From NCBI RefSeq assembly GCF_943193175.1, contig NZ_CALPDF010000019.1, positions 1 through 64,000 on the forward strand: a DNA stretch of 64,000 bases, read 5' to 3'. Source of the stretch: Neobacillus muris (lineage in GTDB: Bacteria; Bacillota; Bacilli; Bacillales; Cytobacillaceae). Below are positions 1-8,601 of the stretch, piece by piece. Both the position numbers and the translations under genes were made by a program. Positions within the stretch are counted from its first letter, which is position 1. Every line of letters begins with the position of its first letter. The notes beneath the pieces are model-generated. The model was not told the DNA's origin. It made no database searches and was given only the letters and a program-made list of their open reading frames with translations.

Positions 1-60
1 AAAAGATTGCAACACACTTAGCAAGGTTAGAAAATGTGTGTTGCAATACTTAGGTTGACT
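1..60. repeat. Perfect 12-base inverted repeat at the left window edge
   Basis: Positions 6-17 (ATTGCAACACAC) and 36-47 are exact reverse complements around an 18-base gap. No T-run follows immediately, so it is not a standard terminator. It could be the end of a mobile element or an operator for a gene lying outside the window; neither can be shown here. Confidence 0.45.
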
Positions 61-120
61 TTGCACCCTGTTGATTGAATAAAAAATTGCCGAGAAAAAT
101 ACCCTTTCTCGACATTCTGA

Positions 121-144
121 AGAAAGCCCGAGGCTTTCTTTTTA
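121..144 (+). terminator. Rho-independent terminator
   Basis: An 8-bp perfect stem (121-128 with 132-139) with a CGA loop is followed by a T-run on the plus strand. It ends a gene entering from the left of the window; it may also weakly stop thiT transcripts coming from the other side. Confidence 0.7.
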
Positions 145-181
145 CTTGTCCATATGAAAGCTTTCAAACTGCATCTGCCAA

Positions 182-769
182 TTAATGCTCTTGTAAAAAC
201 GACTTTTTAGGCATGGCACTTAGAACTAAAATGACAATAATAGCACTTAATATGAAGCTTGGCAGCATAAATGTTCCATTATAAAGCAAAGAATATACGG
301 TTACAGGCTGGCCTTTCGGCGCATATTCGCCAAAGAAGACAATCCCTGAAACAACATGGCAGACATAACGAAGCGCACTTCCAATGAAAGCACCTAGGAG
401 TGAATAAACCATCCATTTGCTTTTTTCTCCTTTTACTAGTGCACGCTGAATTGGCCCAGCAAAAACACCTGCAAACCCGACTACGGTGAAGGCAATAAAA
501 TAATCAATAATACCTTGAATGATCGTATAAATTTGGGCAAACCCTAAAATAAATTGTAATAAACCTAACAAAAAACCACTCAACAGACCGCCTTTTATTC
601 CCCAACGGTAAGCCATTATGAAAACAGGCACCATGGCAATCGATACAGACCCGCCCTGCGGCCAAATTTTCAACGACAAGAAATTGGCGGCTAAATCCAA
701 CAGATAAGCTAAGGCAGAAAAAACAGCTACCTCCGTGATAAAACGTGTATTGCTCCTGTTTTTGTTCAT
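182..769 (-). CDS. thiT: Energy-coupled thiamine transporter substrate-binding subunit ThiT
   Basis: This is the membrane S-component of an ECF-type vitamin importer that binds thiamine; in this family the energising EcfA/A'/T module is shared and encoded elsewhere. The protein is a compact hydrophobic one of about 195 residues with roughly six membrane segments and the family-typical stretch KIWPQGGSVSIAMVPVF near its start, followed by AYRWG. The reading frame is open upstream to 811, but the GGGGGAGA ribosome site lies just before two adjacent ATG codons (772 and 769), so translation starts there; 769 has the better spacing. A TPP riboswitch and terminator precede the gene, which fits thiamine transport closely and makes the assignment secure. 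Confidence 0.93.
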   Translation of the reverse strand: MNKNRSNTRFITEVAVFSALAYLLDLAANFLSLKIWPQGGSVSIAMVPVFIMAYRWGIKGGLLSGFLLGLLQFILGFAQIYTIIQGIIDYFIAFTVVGFAGVFAGPIQRALVKGEKSKWMVYSLLGAFIGSALRYVCHVVSGIVFFGEYAPKGQPVTVYSLLYNGTFMLPSFILSAIIVILVLSAMPKKSFLQEH

Positions 770-802
770 CATTTCTCCCCCTGATTTTAAAACTAAAAAT
801 AA

Positions 803-842
803 AAAAAGCAATGCAGGACGTAGGAAGAGTCTGCATTGCTAA
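803..842 (-). terminator. Riboswitch-controlled terminator of thiT
   Basis: On the minus strand a 10-bp perfect stem (831-840 with 807-816) is followed by seven T. The loop contains CCTACG, complementary to CGTAGG in the 3' part of the TPP aptamer, so an anti-terminator pairing competing with aptamer closure is visible. Confidence 0.85.
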
Positions 843-860
843 TAAACATAAGCAAAAAGC

Positions 861-948
861 CACATCCCTACGCTAGTGCTAACTAACAGGTTCAAAGGGT
901 CAGAACAAAAGTTCACTCTCAGCCGCCAAAAGGCAGCCCCCCTTGTGG
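861..948 (-). ncRNA. TPP riboswitch (THI element)
   Basis: Read on the minus strand, the conserved THI-box pieces appear in order: GGCTGAGA, then ACCCTTTGAACCTG, then AGCGTAGGGA, closed by a P1 helix (CCACA with TGTGG). The element sits directly upstream of the thiT terminator and start codon. By family knowledge, TPP binding favours termination and so represses thiamine uptake when the cofactor is abundant. Confidence 0.95.
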
Positions 949-1087
949 AAATATTCAATTCATTACTTATGACTATACCCCTAAAAAAAAGCTTTTACAA
1001 GAAAAAGTTTTTCCTTAATTCGTTCTTTTTGCTTCCTCCAAACCTATCCCTGCATATGATGTTAGAAAACTTACGGGAGTTTCGAGC

Positions 1088-1642
1088 ATGTTTACATTAA
1101 AGGCCGATCATGAGATTGAACTGCAATTGTTTCAAAGCCATCATGCCCTGCAATTATTTAAGCTTGTGGAGGAAAATCGTAAACATTTACAGGAGTGGCT
1201 GCCCTGGGTAGGAAGCATGACAACGCCGGTCCAGTTTGAGGCCATTATTCCTATCTGGTTAAATCAATTTGCTGAAAACAGCGGCTGTAATCTTGGGATT
1301 CTCTATCGAGGGGAACTCGTGGGTTCAATTGGTCTGCAGCAAATTGATTGGTACAATAGGATGGCGAGCATCGGTTATTACCTCGCCAAAAGCGCAGAAG
1401 GACATGGGGTTATGACCAGATCTGTTATTGCGCTGCTCCAATATGCGTTTTTAGGTTTAGGATTAAATCGGATGGAAATTCGCTGCGGAATAAAAAATTA
1501 CAAGAGCAGAGCCATTCCTGAACGATTAGGCTTTGTAAAAGAAGGCATTTTACGGGATGGCGAACTATTAAATGGTTATTTTCATGATATTATTATTTAT
1601 AGTATGCTGGCACGTGAATGGAACAAATCTCCTGCAGTTTGA
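1088..1642 (+). CDS. RimJ/RimL-family GNAT N-acetyltransferase (YdaF-like)
   Basis: A single-domain GNAT enzyme of 184 residues, the usual length for RimL/YdaF-type ribosomal-protein or small-molecule acetyltransferases. The acetyl-CoA binding A-motif is recognisable as AEGHGVMTRSV around residue 100, and the C-terminal pattern with NYKSRAIPERLGFVKEG is the typical GNAT B-motif. An N-terminal WLPW segment is also characteristic. The ATG at 1088 has a GGGAG site eight bases upstream. It is monocistronic, transcribed away from thiT, and ends in a strong terminator. The acetyl acceptor cannot be told from sequence. Confidence 0.85.
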   Translation: MFTLKADHEIELQLFQSHHALQLFKLVEENRKHLQEWLPWVGSMTTPVQFEAIIPIWLNQFAENSGCNLGILYRGELVGSIGLQQIDWYNRMASIGYYLAKSAEGHGVMTRSVIALLQYAFLGLGLNRMEIRCGIKNYKSRAIPERLGFVKEGILRDGELLNGYFHDIIIYSMLAREWNKSPAV

Positions 1643-1675
1643 CATTTATTTGCTGCAGGAGGTTTGTTTTTTTTA
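1624..1675 (+). terminator. Terminator of the GNAT gene
   Basis: A 14- to 15-bp stem (1624-1637 paired with 1651-1666, one G-T wobble) overlaps the last codons and stop of the gene and is followed by a long T-run. Confidence 0.85.
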
Positions 1676-1845
1676 AGCATTTACTAAACAAAATAACAGT
1701 CACATACTAATTATTTGCCCGCCGAGTGGTTTTTTGAAATAATAAACATGTACATATTTCTGTAGAAATCCTTTTTAAAGGCAATAATGTAAGTATCATT
1801 AATTTTTAAGCGAGGTGGGATGCTTTACATTTTGTAAGGCGACCG

Positions 1846-3150
1846 ATGATTTGGATCAACATATTTATTATCGCACTGCTAATAGCATTGACGGCATTCT
1901 TTGTTGCCTCTGAATTTGCTATTGTCCGGGTGCGGACAACAAGAATCGACCAGTTAGTTTCCGAGGGAAACAAGAAAGCGGAATCAGCTAAAAAAGTGAT
2001 TTCCAATATCGATGGCTACCTATCAGCAACACAGATTGGAATAACAGTCACTTCGTTAATTTTGGGCTGGCGGGGTGAACCAACAATCCGTGCTATATTA
2101 GACCCCATCTTTGATATGATTCCATTGCCAGCATCCATTGAACACTTTATTTCATTTTTTCTAGCCTTTGCTATCATTACATTTTTTAATGTCGTGATTG
2201 GGGAATTAGCACCCAAAACCTTTGCGATTCAAAAGGCGGAGGAAATTATCCTATTAGTGGCAAATCCCCTTATTTGGTTTTATCGGATTCTATATCCATT
2301 TATTTGGATTTTAAACCACTCTTCACGGTTTATTACCGGTTTATTCGGCATTCAGCCCGCTTCTGAACAGGATATTGTCATGTCTGAAGAAGAATTGCGG
2401 ATGATTCTTTCTCAAAGTTTTGAAAGTGGTGAGATTAATCAATCTGAATACAGCTACATGAATAATATTTTCGAATTTGACGACCGGATTGCAAAGGAGA
2501 TTATGGTACCTCGGACAGAGGTAATCACTCTTTCAAAAGATGCTACATTAGATGAAATTATTGAAACAGTAAGAACGGAAAAGTATACAAGGTATCCTGT
2601 GATTGATAGAGACAAAGACAATATTTTGGGAATCGTTAATATAAAAGAAGTTTTAACAGATTGTATCGAGCAAAAATGCAGCGGGGATGAACCCCTTAAA
2701 GAATACATAAAACCAGTGATCCATGTGATCGAGACAATTCCCATACAGGAACTGCTGGTCAAATTGCAAAAAAGCCGTTCCCATTTGGCCATTCTTTCGG
2801 ACGAGTATGGCGGCACTGCAGGAATTGTGACCGTTGAAGATATACTTGAAGAAATTGTTGGTGAGATACGGGATGAATTTGATGTGGATGAAATGCCCCT
2901 TATTCAGAAGATCGGCGATTCACAATATATATTAGACGGCAAGGTATTAATTAGCGAAGTGAATGACCTTTTAGGGACCAATTTAGAAGAAGATGATATC
3001 GATACAATAGGCGGATGGTTTTTGACCCAAAAGTTTGATGTTCAAAAAGGAGATACCATTGAAACGGATGGCTTTGAATTTCAGATAAAAGAAATTGAAG
3101 GCCATCATATCCTCTATATCGAAGTCAAAAAGGCCGAGGCCCTCGTATAA
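1846..3150 (+). CDS. DUF21/CNNM-CBS-CorC membrane protein (HlyC/CorC family, YhdP-like)
   Basis: Integral membrane protein of 434 residues in the hemolysin C/CorC family, whose Bacillus member YhdP (MpfA) is known as a magnesium exporter. Visible layout: N-terminal DUF21/CNNM domain with about four membrane helices (residues 1-190, starting at IIALLIALTAFFVASEFA and including GELAPKTFAIQKAE), a pair of CBS domains (about 210-330, with FTRYP-like and DEYGGTAGIVTVEDILEE motifs), and a CorC/HlyC C-terminal domain (about 345-430, DDIDTIGGWF). The ATG at 1846 has a weak AAGG site. It is paralogous to the gene at 3838, and a MerR gene lies between them, as in the yhdP-yhdQ-yhdT region of B. subtilis. 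Cation export is inferred from the family. Confidence 0.88.
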   Translation: MIWINIFIIALLIALTAFFVASEFAIVRVRTTRIDQLVSEGNKKAESAKKVISNIDGYLSATQIGITVTSLILGWRGEPTIRAILDPIFDMIPLPASIEHFISFFLAFAIITFFNVVIGELAPKTFAIQKAEEIILLVANPLIWFYRILYPFIWILNHSSRFITGLFGIQPASEQDIVMSEEELRMILSQSFESGEINQSEYSYMNNIFEFDDRIAKEIMVPRTEVITLSKDATLDEIIETVRTEKYTRYPVIDRDKDNILGIVNIKEVLTDCIEQKCSGDEPLKEYIKPVIHVIETIPIQELLVKLQKSRSHLAILSDEYGGTAGIVTVEDILEEIVGEIRDEFDVDEMPLIQKIGDSQYILDGKVLISEVNDLLGTNLEEDDIDTIGGWFLTQKFDVQKGDTIETDGFEFQIKEIEGHHILYIEVKKAEALV

Positions 3151-3185
3151 CCTCTTACCATTGACTTCCGGATTATAAAAGAAGG

Positions 3186-3228
3186 GCACTAGCGTTGATC
3201 AGCAGCGCTGGTGCTTTTTATTTTTTCA
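3186..3228 (+). terminator. Terminator after the first DUF21 gene
   Basis: A 9-bp stem (3186-3194 with 3206-3214, one G-T pair) is followed by TTTTTATTTTTT. Confidence 0.85.
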
Positions 3229-3297
3229 TTTTTTCATTCATATTACCTAATCCTCTCCATAAAATGTAGATAACAATGCCTATAAAAAGTAGAACGT

Positions 3298-3327
3298 TTG
3301 ACTGTACGGTTTTACATGGGGTATAAT
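3298..3327 (+). promoter_or_regulatory. Sigma-A type promoter of the MerR gene
   Basis: TTGACT (3298-3303) and a perfect TATAAT (3322-3327) are separated by 18 bases. The predicted transcript start falls only about 12 bases before the ATG at 3347, leaving no room for a ribosome site. Confidence 0.7.
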
Positions 3328-3346
3328 TATTGGTAATTTAAATAAA

Positions 3347-3778
3347 ATGAGGTGGTATGATGGGGCTGTCTATCGTATTGGGGAATTAGCTCAAAAAGCA
3401 AGGGTCTCTAAACGTACGATTGACTATTATACGTCTATAGGCCTGCTTGTCGCCGATCGTTCAAAATCCAATTATCGAATTTACTCTGATGAGTCATTAA
3501 ATGATCTTAGATTTATAGAAGAATGTAAAAATTTGCACATACCGCTTGACGAGATTAGAAGAAAATTAGAAATGAGAAAATCTAGGAATCTACAAGCAAC
3601 TGAGGTTGATAAGCATGTCAGTGCAGTCACTCAGCAAATGAAGCAGCTCGAAAATGATTTATTTGATCTCATCCCGTTTCTTGAAAAATTGGATGACCAG
3701 CAAAAAGAAAAATTGACAAGCAATTTAAGTTTATTGAGAACGGCTTTAGTGCAATCCCTTTTAAAAGTTTCAAGTTGA
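3347..3778 (+). CDS. MerR-family transcriptional regulator
   Basis: A 143-residue DNA-binding protein with an N-terminal MerR winged helix (YRIGELAQKARVSKRTIDYY, residues 9-28), a recognition wing with NYRIYSDESLNDL, and a C-terminal dimerisation coiled coil of about 60 residues. It has a single cysteine and lacks the C-terminal metal-binding cysteine pair of CueR/ZntR sensors, so it is unlikely to be a classical copper or zinc sensor despite its position matching yhdQ. It sits between two DUF21 transporter genes and probably controls one or both. The only in-frame ATG (3347) has no ribosome site; a good GAGGTGG site lies just inside the frame and points to ATG codons in another frame, so the true start is unclear. 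Confidence 0.8.
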   Translation: MRWYDGAVYRIGELAQKARVSKRTIDYYTSIGLLVADRSKSNYRIYSDESLNDLRFIEECKNLHIPLDEIRRKLEMRKSRNLQATEVDKHVSAVTQQMKQLENDLFDLIPFLEKLDDQQKEKLTSNLSLLRTALVQSLLKVSS

Positions 3779-3837
3779 TTGTAAAAACTAGGAGGTGACA
3801 CCTTACTCGTCGTAAAAAACGGGATAAGGGAATTTAT

Positions 3838-5190
3838 TTGGACATATTTAACTTGGTTTTAATAGCCATTTTAATTGCTTTAACGGCATTCTTTGTAACG
3901 TCTGAATTTGCCATTGTCAAGATTCGGAGTTCAAGAGTTGACCAGTTAATTGAGGAAGGAAATTCGAAGGCTGTCTCTGCAAAAAGAGTGATTTCAAATT
4001 TGGATGAATATTTATCTGCCTGCCAGTTAGGTATTACCGTAACGGCTCTTGGATTAGGCTGGATTGGGGAATCAACGATTGAACATTTGCTTGACCCGCT
4101 CTTTCATGCATTAAACATTCCCGATCATGCTACAAAAATATTATCCGTTTCATTGGCGTTTGTTATCATTACCTTTTTGCATGTCGTTGTTGGTGAGCTT
4201 GCACCAAAAACGTTGGCCATACAGAAGGCTGAATGGATTACGCTAACCGTGTCACGCCCGTTAATCCTTTTTTATAAGGTGATGTATCCTTTTATATGGG
4301 TACTCAATGGGTCCGCACGTATCGTTTCCAGTCTTTTTGGATTAAAGCCGGTTTCTGAGAATGAGCTTGCCCATACGGAAGAAGAACTGCGAATCATCCT
4401 ATCCGAAAGCTATAAAAGTGGCGAAATTAACCAATCAGAGTTTAAGTATGTAAATAAAATTTTTGATTTTGATGACCGGATTGCTAAGGAAATAATGGTA
4501 CCAAGAACGGAAATCATCTCTTTATCCAAGGATGATACATTAGAGTCCTTTCTTAAAATCATCCGTGAAGAAAAATTCACAAGATATCCAATTATCGATG
4601 GTGATAAGGATCATATTATTGGGCTTGTCAACATCAAGGAAATTATGACTGACCTTATCGGAAATGAAAAACTGTCTGGCCAAACCTTAGAAACTTATAT
4701 ACGGCCGATTATTAGAGTCATAGAAACCATCCCCATTCATGATTTGCTTGTAAAAATGCAAAAAGATCGGATGCATATGGCTGTATTAATGGATGAATAT
4801 GGCGGCACATCGGGGATTGTGACGGTTGAGGATATTTTGGAAGAGATTGTCGGTGAAATTCGGGATGAATTTGATATGGATGAAATTCCTGAGATTCGCA
4901 GAATCAAAGAAAATCATTATATCATAGATTCCAAGGTATTAGTCACAGAAGTCAATGATTTATTGGGAATTGAAATAGACGAGGAAGACGTTGATACGAT
5001 TGGCGGCTGGATCTTAACGGAGAATTATGAAGCCAAACAAGGTGACTTAATACTATATGATGGTTATGCCTTTAAAATTTCCGAGATGGATGAACATCAT
5101 ATTAAGTATATTGAAGTGACTAAAACAGCTGGAAATAATGAAACAACCGTCCAACAAATTCCTTTAGCCAAATCCGAAGCGTTATCATAA
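3838..5190 (+). CDS. Second DUF21/CNNM-CBS-CorC membrane protein (YhdT-like paralogue)
   Basis: A 450-residue paralogue of the protein at 1846, sharing most of its sequence: DUF21 membrane domain (residues about 1-190, GELAPKTLAIQKAE), CBS pair (about 210-330, MDEYGGTSGIVTVEDILEE) and CorC domain (DDVDTIGGWI-type motif near 385). A polar tail of about 20 residues is extra. Translation starts at TTG 3838 with an AAGGG site seven bases upstream. A second, very strong AGGAGGTG lies about 45 bases further up without a matching start codon. Probable divalent-cation exporter by family. The tandem pair either provides two ion specificities or two expression states. Confidence 0.88.
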   Translation: MDIFNLVLIAILIALTAFFVTSEFAIVKIRSSRVDQLIEEGNSKAVSAKRVISNLDEYLSACQLGITVTALGLGWIGESTIEHLLDPLFHALNIPDHATKILSVSLAFVIITFLHVVVGELAPKTLAIQKAEWITLTVSRPLILFYKVMYPFIWVLNGSARIVSSLFGLKPVSENELAHTEEELRIILSESYKSGEINQSEFKYVNKIFDFDDRIAKEIMVPRTEIISLSKDDTLESFLKIIREEKFTRYPIIDGDKDHIIGLVNIKEIMTDLIGNEKLSGQTLETYIRPIIRVIETIPIHDLLVKMQKDRMHMAVLMDEYGGTSGIVTVEDILEEIVGEIRDEFDMDEIPEIRRIKENHYIIDSKVLVTEVNDLLGIEIDEEDVDTIGGWILTENYEAKQGDLILYDGYAFKISEMDEHHIKYIEVTKTAGNNETTVQQIPLAKSEALS

Positions 5191-5200
5191 TACCATAGTG

Positions 5201-5232
5201 AAACAGACCTCAATCAGGGGTCTGTTTTTTTG
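5201..5232 (+). terminator. Terminator after the second DUF21 gene
   Basis: A 9-bp perfect stem (5201-5209 with 5219-5227) and a T-run. Confidence 0.88.
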
Positions 5233-5304
5233 CCAAATAACTGGTGCAAATATCCAATCAAGCATGCATCCCGCCGCATACTGTGCATTAAGGAGGGATG
5301 AACA

Positions 5305-5502
5305 TTGAGTAATCTATTTAACTACCAAGCACTTTTATATTTAGCTTGTATCCTGGCTGGTTTTGCTCTGATTGAAGTGGCAACTACAGTTGGATTTTTA
5401 GCTAGTTTGTCTACCATACTTGTTATCATTGGAGCAGTCGCAATCCTAATCTTTGTTGCAGCGCTGCTTTATTTGGGCTTCAGAGCCTTGCTTCAAAGAT
5501 AA
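5305..5502 (+). CDS. Small two-helix membrane protein of unknown function
   Basis: A 65-residue, almost wholly hydrophobic protein with two predicted membrane helices (about residues 8-32 and 35-58) and a basic C-terminal end (FRALLQR). I recognise no family. Its start is TTG 5305, eight bases after a perfect AAGGAGG; the nearer ATG in another frame is stopped at once, so the TTG choice is firm. It stands alone between terminators, so the context gives no function. The strong ribosome site argues that it is truly expressed. Confidence 0.7.
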   Translation: MSNLFNYQALLYLACILAGFALIEVATTVGFLASLSTILVIIGAVAILIFVAALLYLGFRALLQR

Positions 5503-5533
5503 AATAAAATTTTCATCTATCTATTATTTCCGT

Positions 5534-5582
5534 AGAAGCTGCTCAGGTTAGGCATTTGCCCCTTCATGAGTCAGCTTTTTCT
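5534..5582 (+). terminator. Probable terminator of the small membrane protein gene
   Basis: AAGCTGCTCA near 5537 pairs with TGAG-T-CAGCTT near 5568 (one bulge), then a T-run. The imperfect stem lowers confidence. Confidence 0.5.
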
Positions 5583-5616
5583 TACATAGATGCACTTTAA
5601 ACTGTCCTTTAAATGT

Positions 5617-5910
5617 TTATTTAGTTTTTAAAATTAATATTTCTTCTTCTGTTTTGGCAATTTTCACAAGATGAGAATCGAGTCGCCGATGGATATGTTT
5701 GATTTCTGTTTTATAAGTTTCCTCAATCCTCTCCAAAACTTCCTTAATATCTGACAGATCAATTTGGTTAACAGCTACACGATGTTCAATACTATCAACC
5801 TTCTCTAATCTCGATAATCTATTTTCAATTTTTTCCAAAGTTTTATTAAAAGTGTCAATCAGCGTTTTAATATCAGCAGCATTAGTTAGATTTTCAAAGC
5901 TATGTTCCAT
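5617..5910 (-). CDS. Short coiled-coil protein of unknown function
   Basis: A 97-residue soluble, charged protein with heptad-like leucine/isoleucine spacing through most of its length (for example TLEKIENRLSRLEKV and DIKEVLERIEETYKT), so it is almost certainly a helical coiled coil. No catalytic motif or known domain is recognised. The ATG at 5910 has an AGAGGG site at proper spacing. It is monocistronic and convergent with the membrane protein at 5305. Could be a structural or adaptor protein; no function is proposed. Confidence 0.65.
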   Translation of the reverse strand: MEHSFENLTNAADIKTLIDTFNKTLEKIENRLSRLEKVDSIEHRVAVNQIDLSDIKEVLERIEETYKTEIKHIHRRLDSHLVKIAKTEEEILILKTK

Positions 5911-6251
5911 TCGAATCCCTCTTTTCTTGTTTCTTCTATATTATCACCATTAACACCATATGGATGTTACAATAATCGAAACAAAATCATTATCCGCAAA
6001 ATAGGCAGACATCCTTTTTATTTTCTTCTGCAGAAGCCTTTTTATGAATATGATCCTGGAGAAATTGTGCCAATTTTAATACAAATTAATGAACAATTTA
6101 TAACATTGTTAAGCATTCCATGATCTATGTGTAAAAAATCACATGAAAAAAGTGAGAAATTTTATATTCTATTCCTGTAAGTTGTTGGGATAAGAAATAT
6201 CTCTTCTCCCCCCTTTACGGTAACTACATCTATAAAAAGGTTGGTGCAAAT

Positions 6252-6548
6252 ATGTTAATTAGAATTGACGATAAAGCTGCTTCATGGTTTAAAGAGGAAT
6301 TTCAAGATACAATGTTGTCCAACATCCGCATGTTTCCTCAATATGCCGGATTCGGTGAGAAGAATAAGGGCTTTACACTTGCTTTTTCAGCAGAGACACC
6401 AACAAATATTGGCTTTACGGAGGAAATTAACGGGATCACATTTTTTGTAGATGGAAATGATGTATGGTTCTTCGAGGAAACAGAAACGTTCATGACAGTA
6501 GATGAACATTTAAATGAACTGCAAATTACTTACAAAACAATTCACTAA
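6252..6548 (+). CDS. HesB/YneR-type small protein lacking cluster cysteines
   Basis: A 98-residue protein resembling the HesB-like YneR group: it begins with IRIDDKAASWFKEEF, has a glycine-rich middle (QYAGFGEKNKGFTLAF) and ends with an acidic beta segment. HesB/IscA proteins bind iron-sulfur clusters with three cysteines, but this protein has no cysteine, as in YneR-type members, so cluster binding is not expected. The ATG at 6252 has an AAAGG site about 11 bases upstream. It is followed by a bidirectional terminator shared with the lipoprotein gene on the other strand. Function unknown. Confidence 0.72.
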   Translation: MLIRIDDKAASWFKEEFQDTMLSNIRMFPQYAGFGEKNKGFTLAFSAETPTNIGFTEEINGITFFVDGNDVWFFEETETFMTVDEHLNELQITYKTIH

Positions 6549-6571
6549 AAAATACCTTTTTAGATTAAGCA

Positions 6572-6606
6572 AACAAGCCAGATTCATAATCTGGCTTGTT
6601 TTTATT
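6572..6606. terminator. Bidirectional terminator
   Basis: A perfect 13-bp stem (6572-6584 with 6588-6600) with a three-base loop and TTTTTATT on the plus strand. It separates the convergent HesB-like and lipoprotein genes. Confidence 0.9.
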
Positions 6607-6607
6607 A

Positions 6608-7135
6608 TTAATTTACTTGTTTGTCCAAGCTTGGTGCGAATAATTTTTCACTTTGATAAACTTTTCCGAGCTTCTCCTCACCTTTTGCAAAGGTTTCAGC
6701 TCCGGCATCCAAGTTAGGAGCATCTTTCTTTAATTCTTCAGCCTTTTCGTTATAGGATGCTGCAAAATCTTTTACAGCTGCCTCAAGATCGGCTTTATGA
6801 TCTTTTAAACTTTCCGGAATGGCAACATTGGAAAGATCAGCGGAAACAGCTGCAGCTGCTTCGCTTGCTGCCGCCTTTTCCTCTGGCGTTGGCAGTTCCT
6901 CAGGTGCAGCGTCTTCCTTGGTCGCCTTAGCTACATAAGTATTTAAGTCAGCATCTTTGGCATTAATTTTTTCGCCTAGCTCATTATAAAATTTTACTAG
7001 TTCTTTTTGGATATCAGCTTTTGAATCCTCTGTTGCTTTAGCTGCATCCTTCTTATCCGTATCACTGCTGCTAGAACAGGCAGCAAGACCAAAAGCCATT
7101 GTTGCAGATGCTGCTAGTAATAATAATTTTTTCAT
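6608..7135 (-). CDS. Secreted lipoprotein, helical, unknown function
   Basis: A 175-residue exported lipoprotein: lysine start, hydrophobic signal segment and lipobox LAAC with the lipidated cysteine at about residue 20, followed by a serine and lysine/aspartate linker. The mature part is rich in alanine, glutamate and lysine and looks mainly helical (KAAASEAAAAVSADL, HKADLEAAVKDFAASY). It resembles uncharacterised Bacillaceae lipoproteins, but I recognise no named family. A GGGGGA site precedes the ATG. It is monocistronic and divergent from the F0 genes. It would sit on the outer face of the cytoplasmic membrane. Confidence 0.8.
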   Translation of the reverse strand: MKKLLLLAASATMAFGLAACSSSSDTDKKDAAKATEDSKADIQKELVKFYNELGEKINAKDADLNTYVAKATKEDAAPEELPTPEEKAAASEAAAAVSADLSNVAIPESLKDHKADLEAAVKDFAASYNEKAEELKKDAPNLDAGAETFAKGEEKLGKVYQSEKLFAPSLDKQVN

Positions 7136-8177
<1,042 letters not shown>

Positions 8178-8200
8178 ATATAGAAAGGAGTTGAACCAAC

Positions 8201-8596
8201 ATGGGGGATATTACGTTATTGGGCCTGCCCATTTCTCTAGGAACCATGATTTATCAAGCATGTCTATTCACCATCCTTACCTTTGCTTTAAAAAAATTCG
8301 TTTTCAAGAAAATGGTTGGAATTCTTGACATGCGTAAGCAAAATATAGAAAATCAATTGAAGCTTACTGAACAAAATAATCTAGTTGCCGAGCAAAACCT
8401 TCTGGCCAGTGAAACCATTTTAAAACAGGCCAGAATGGATGCAAGAGAAATGAGAAAATACAGTGAAAATGAAGCTAAGCTAATCATTCAATCAGCTAAA
8501 GAGGAAGCAAAACATTTAGCAAGAGAATCTGCTGAGAGAGCTTACCCATCACAAAACCTCTCCTTCCCGCAAACAGAGAAATATAAGGGGGCGTAA
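8201..8596 (+). CDS. atpF: Shortened F0 subunit b-like protein
   Basis: A 131-residue protein with the b-subunit plan: one N-terminal membrane helix (about residues 8-32), then FKKMVGILDMRKQNIENQL and a long charged helix (about 40-115). Normal Bacillus b subunits are near 170 residues, so the C-terminal region that contacts delta/F1 is missing and is replaced by a short proline-containing tail (about 114-131). An AAAGGAG site precedes the ATG. It follows the a subunit by 23 bases and precedes the next gene by 5, so the three are one operon. No frameshift continuation of a b subunit is evident downstream, so the shortening looks real. Confidence 0.8.
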   Translation: MGDITLLGLPISLGTMIYQACLFTILTFALKKFVFKKMVGILDMRKQNIENQLKLTEQNNLVAEQNLLASETILKQARMDAREMRKYSENEAKLIIQSAKEEAKHLARESAERAYPSQNLSFPQTEKYKGA

Positions 8597-8601
8597 ATGG
8601 T

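Noticed and set aside
155-166. TGAAAGCTTTCA palindrome resembling a cre site near the thiT 3' end
   Set aside because: The centre is GC where cre needs CG, and it lies downstream of the gene.
876-1100. 74-codon open frame on the plus strand
   Set aside because: It overlaps the TPP riboswitch, has no ribosome site, and the protein looks random.
5902-6123. 73-codon open frame on the plus strand
   Set aside because: Starts inside the coiled-coil gene start on the other strand, has no ribosome site, and shows no family resemblance.
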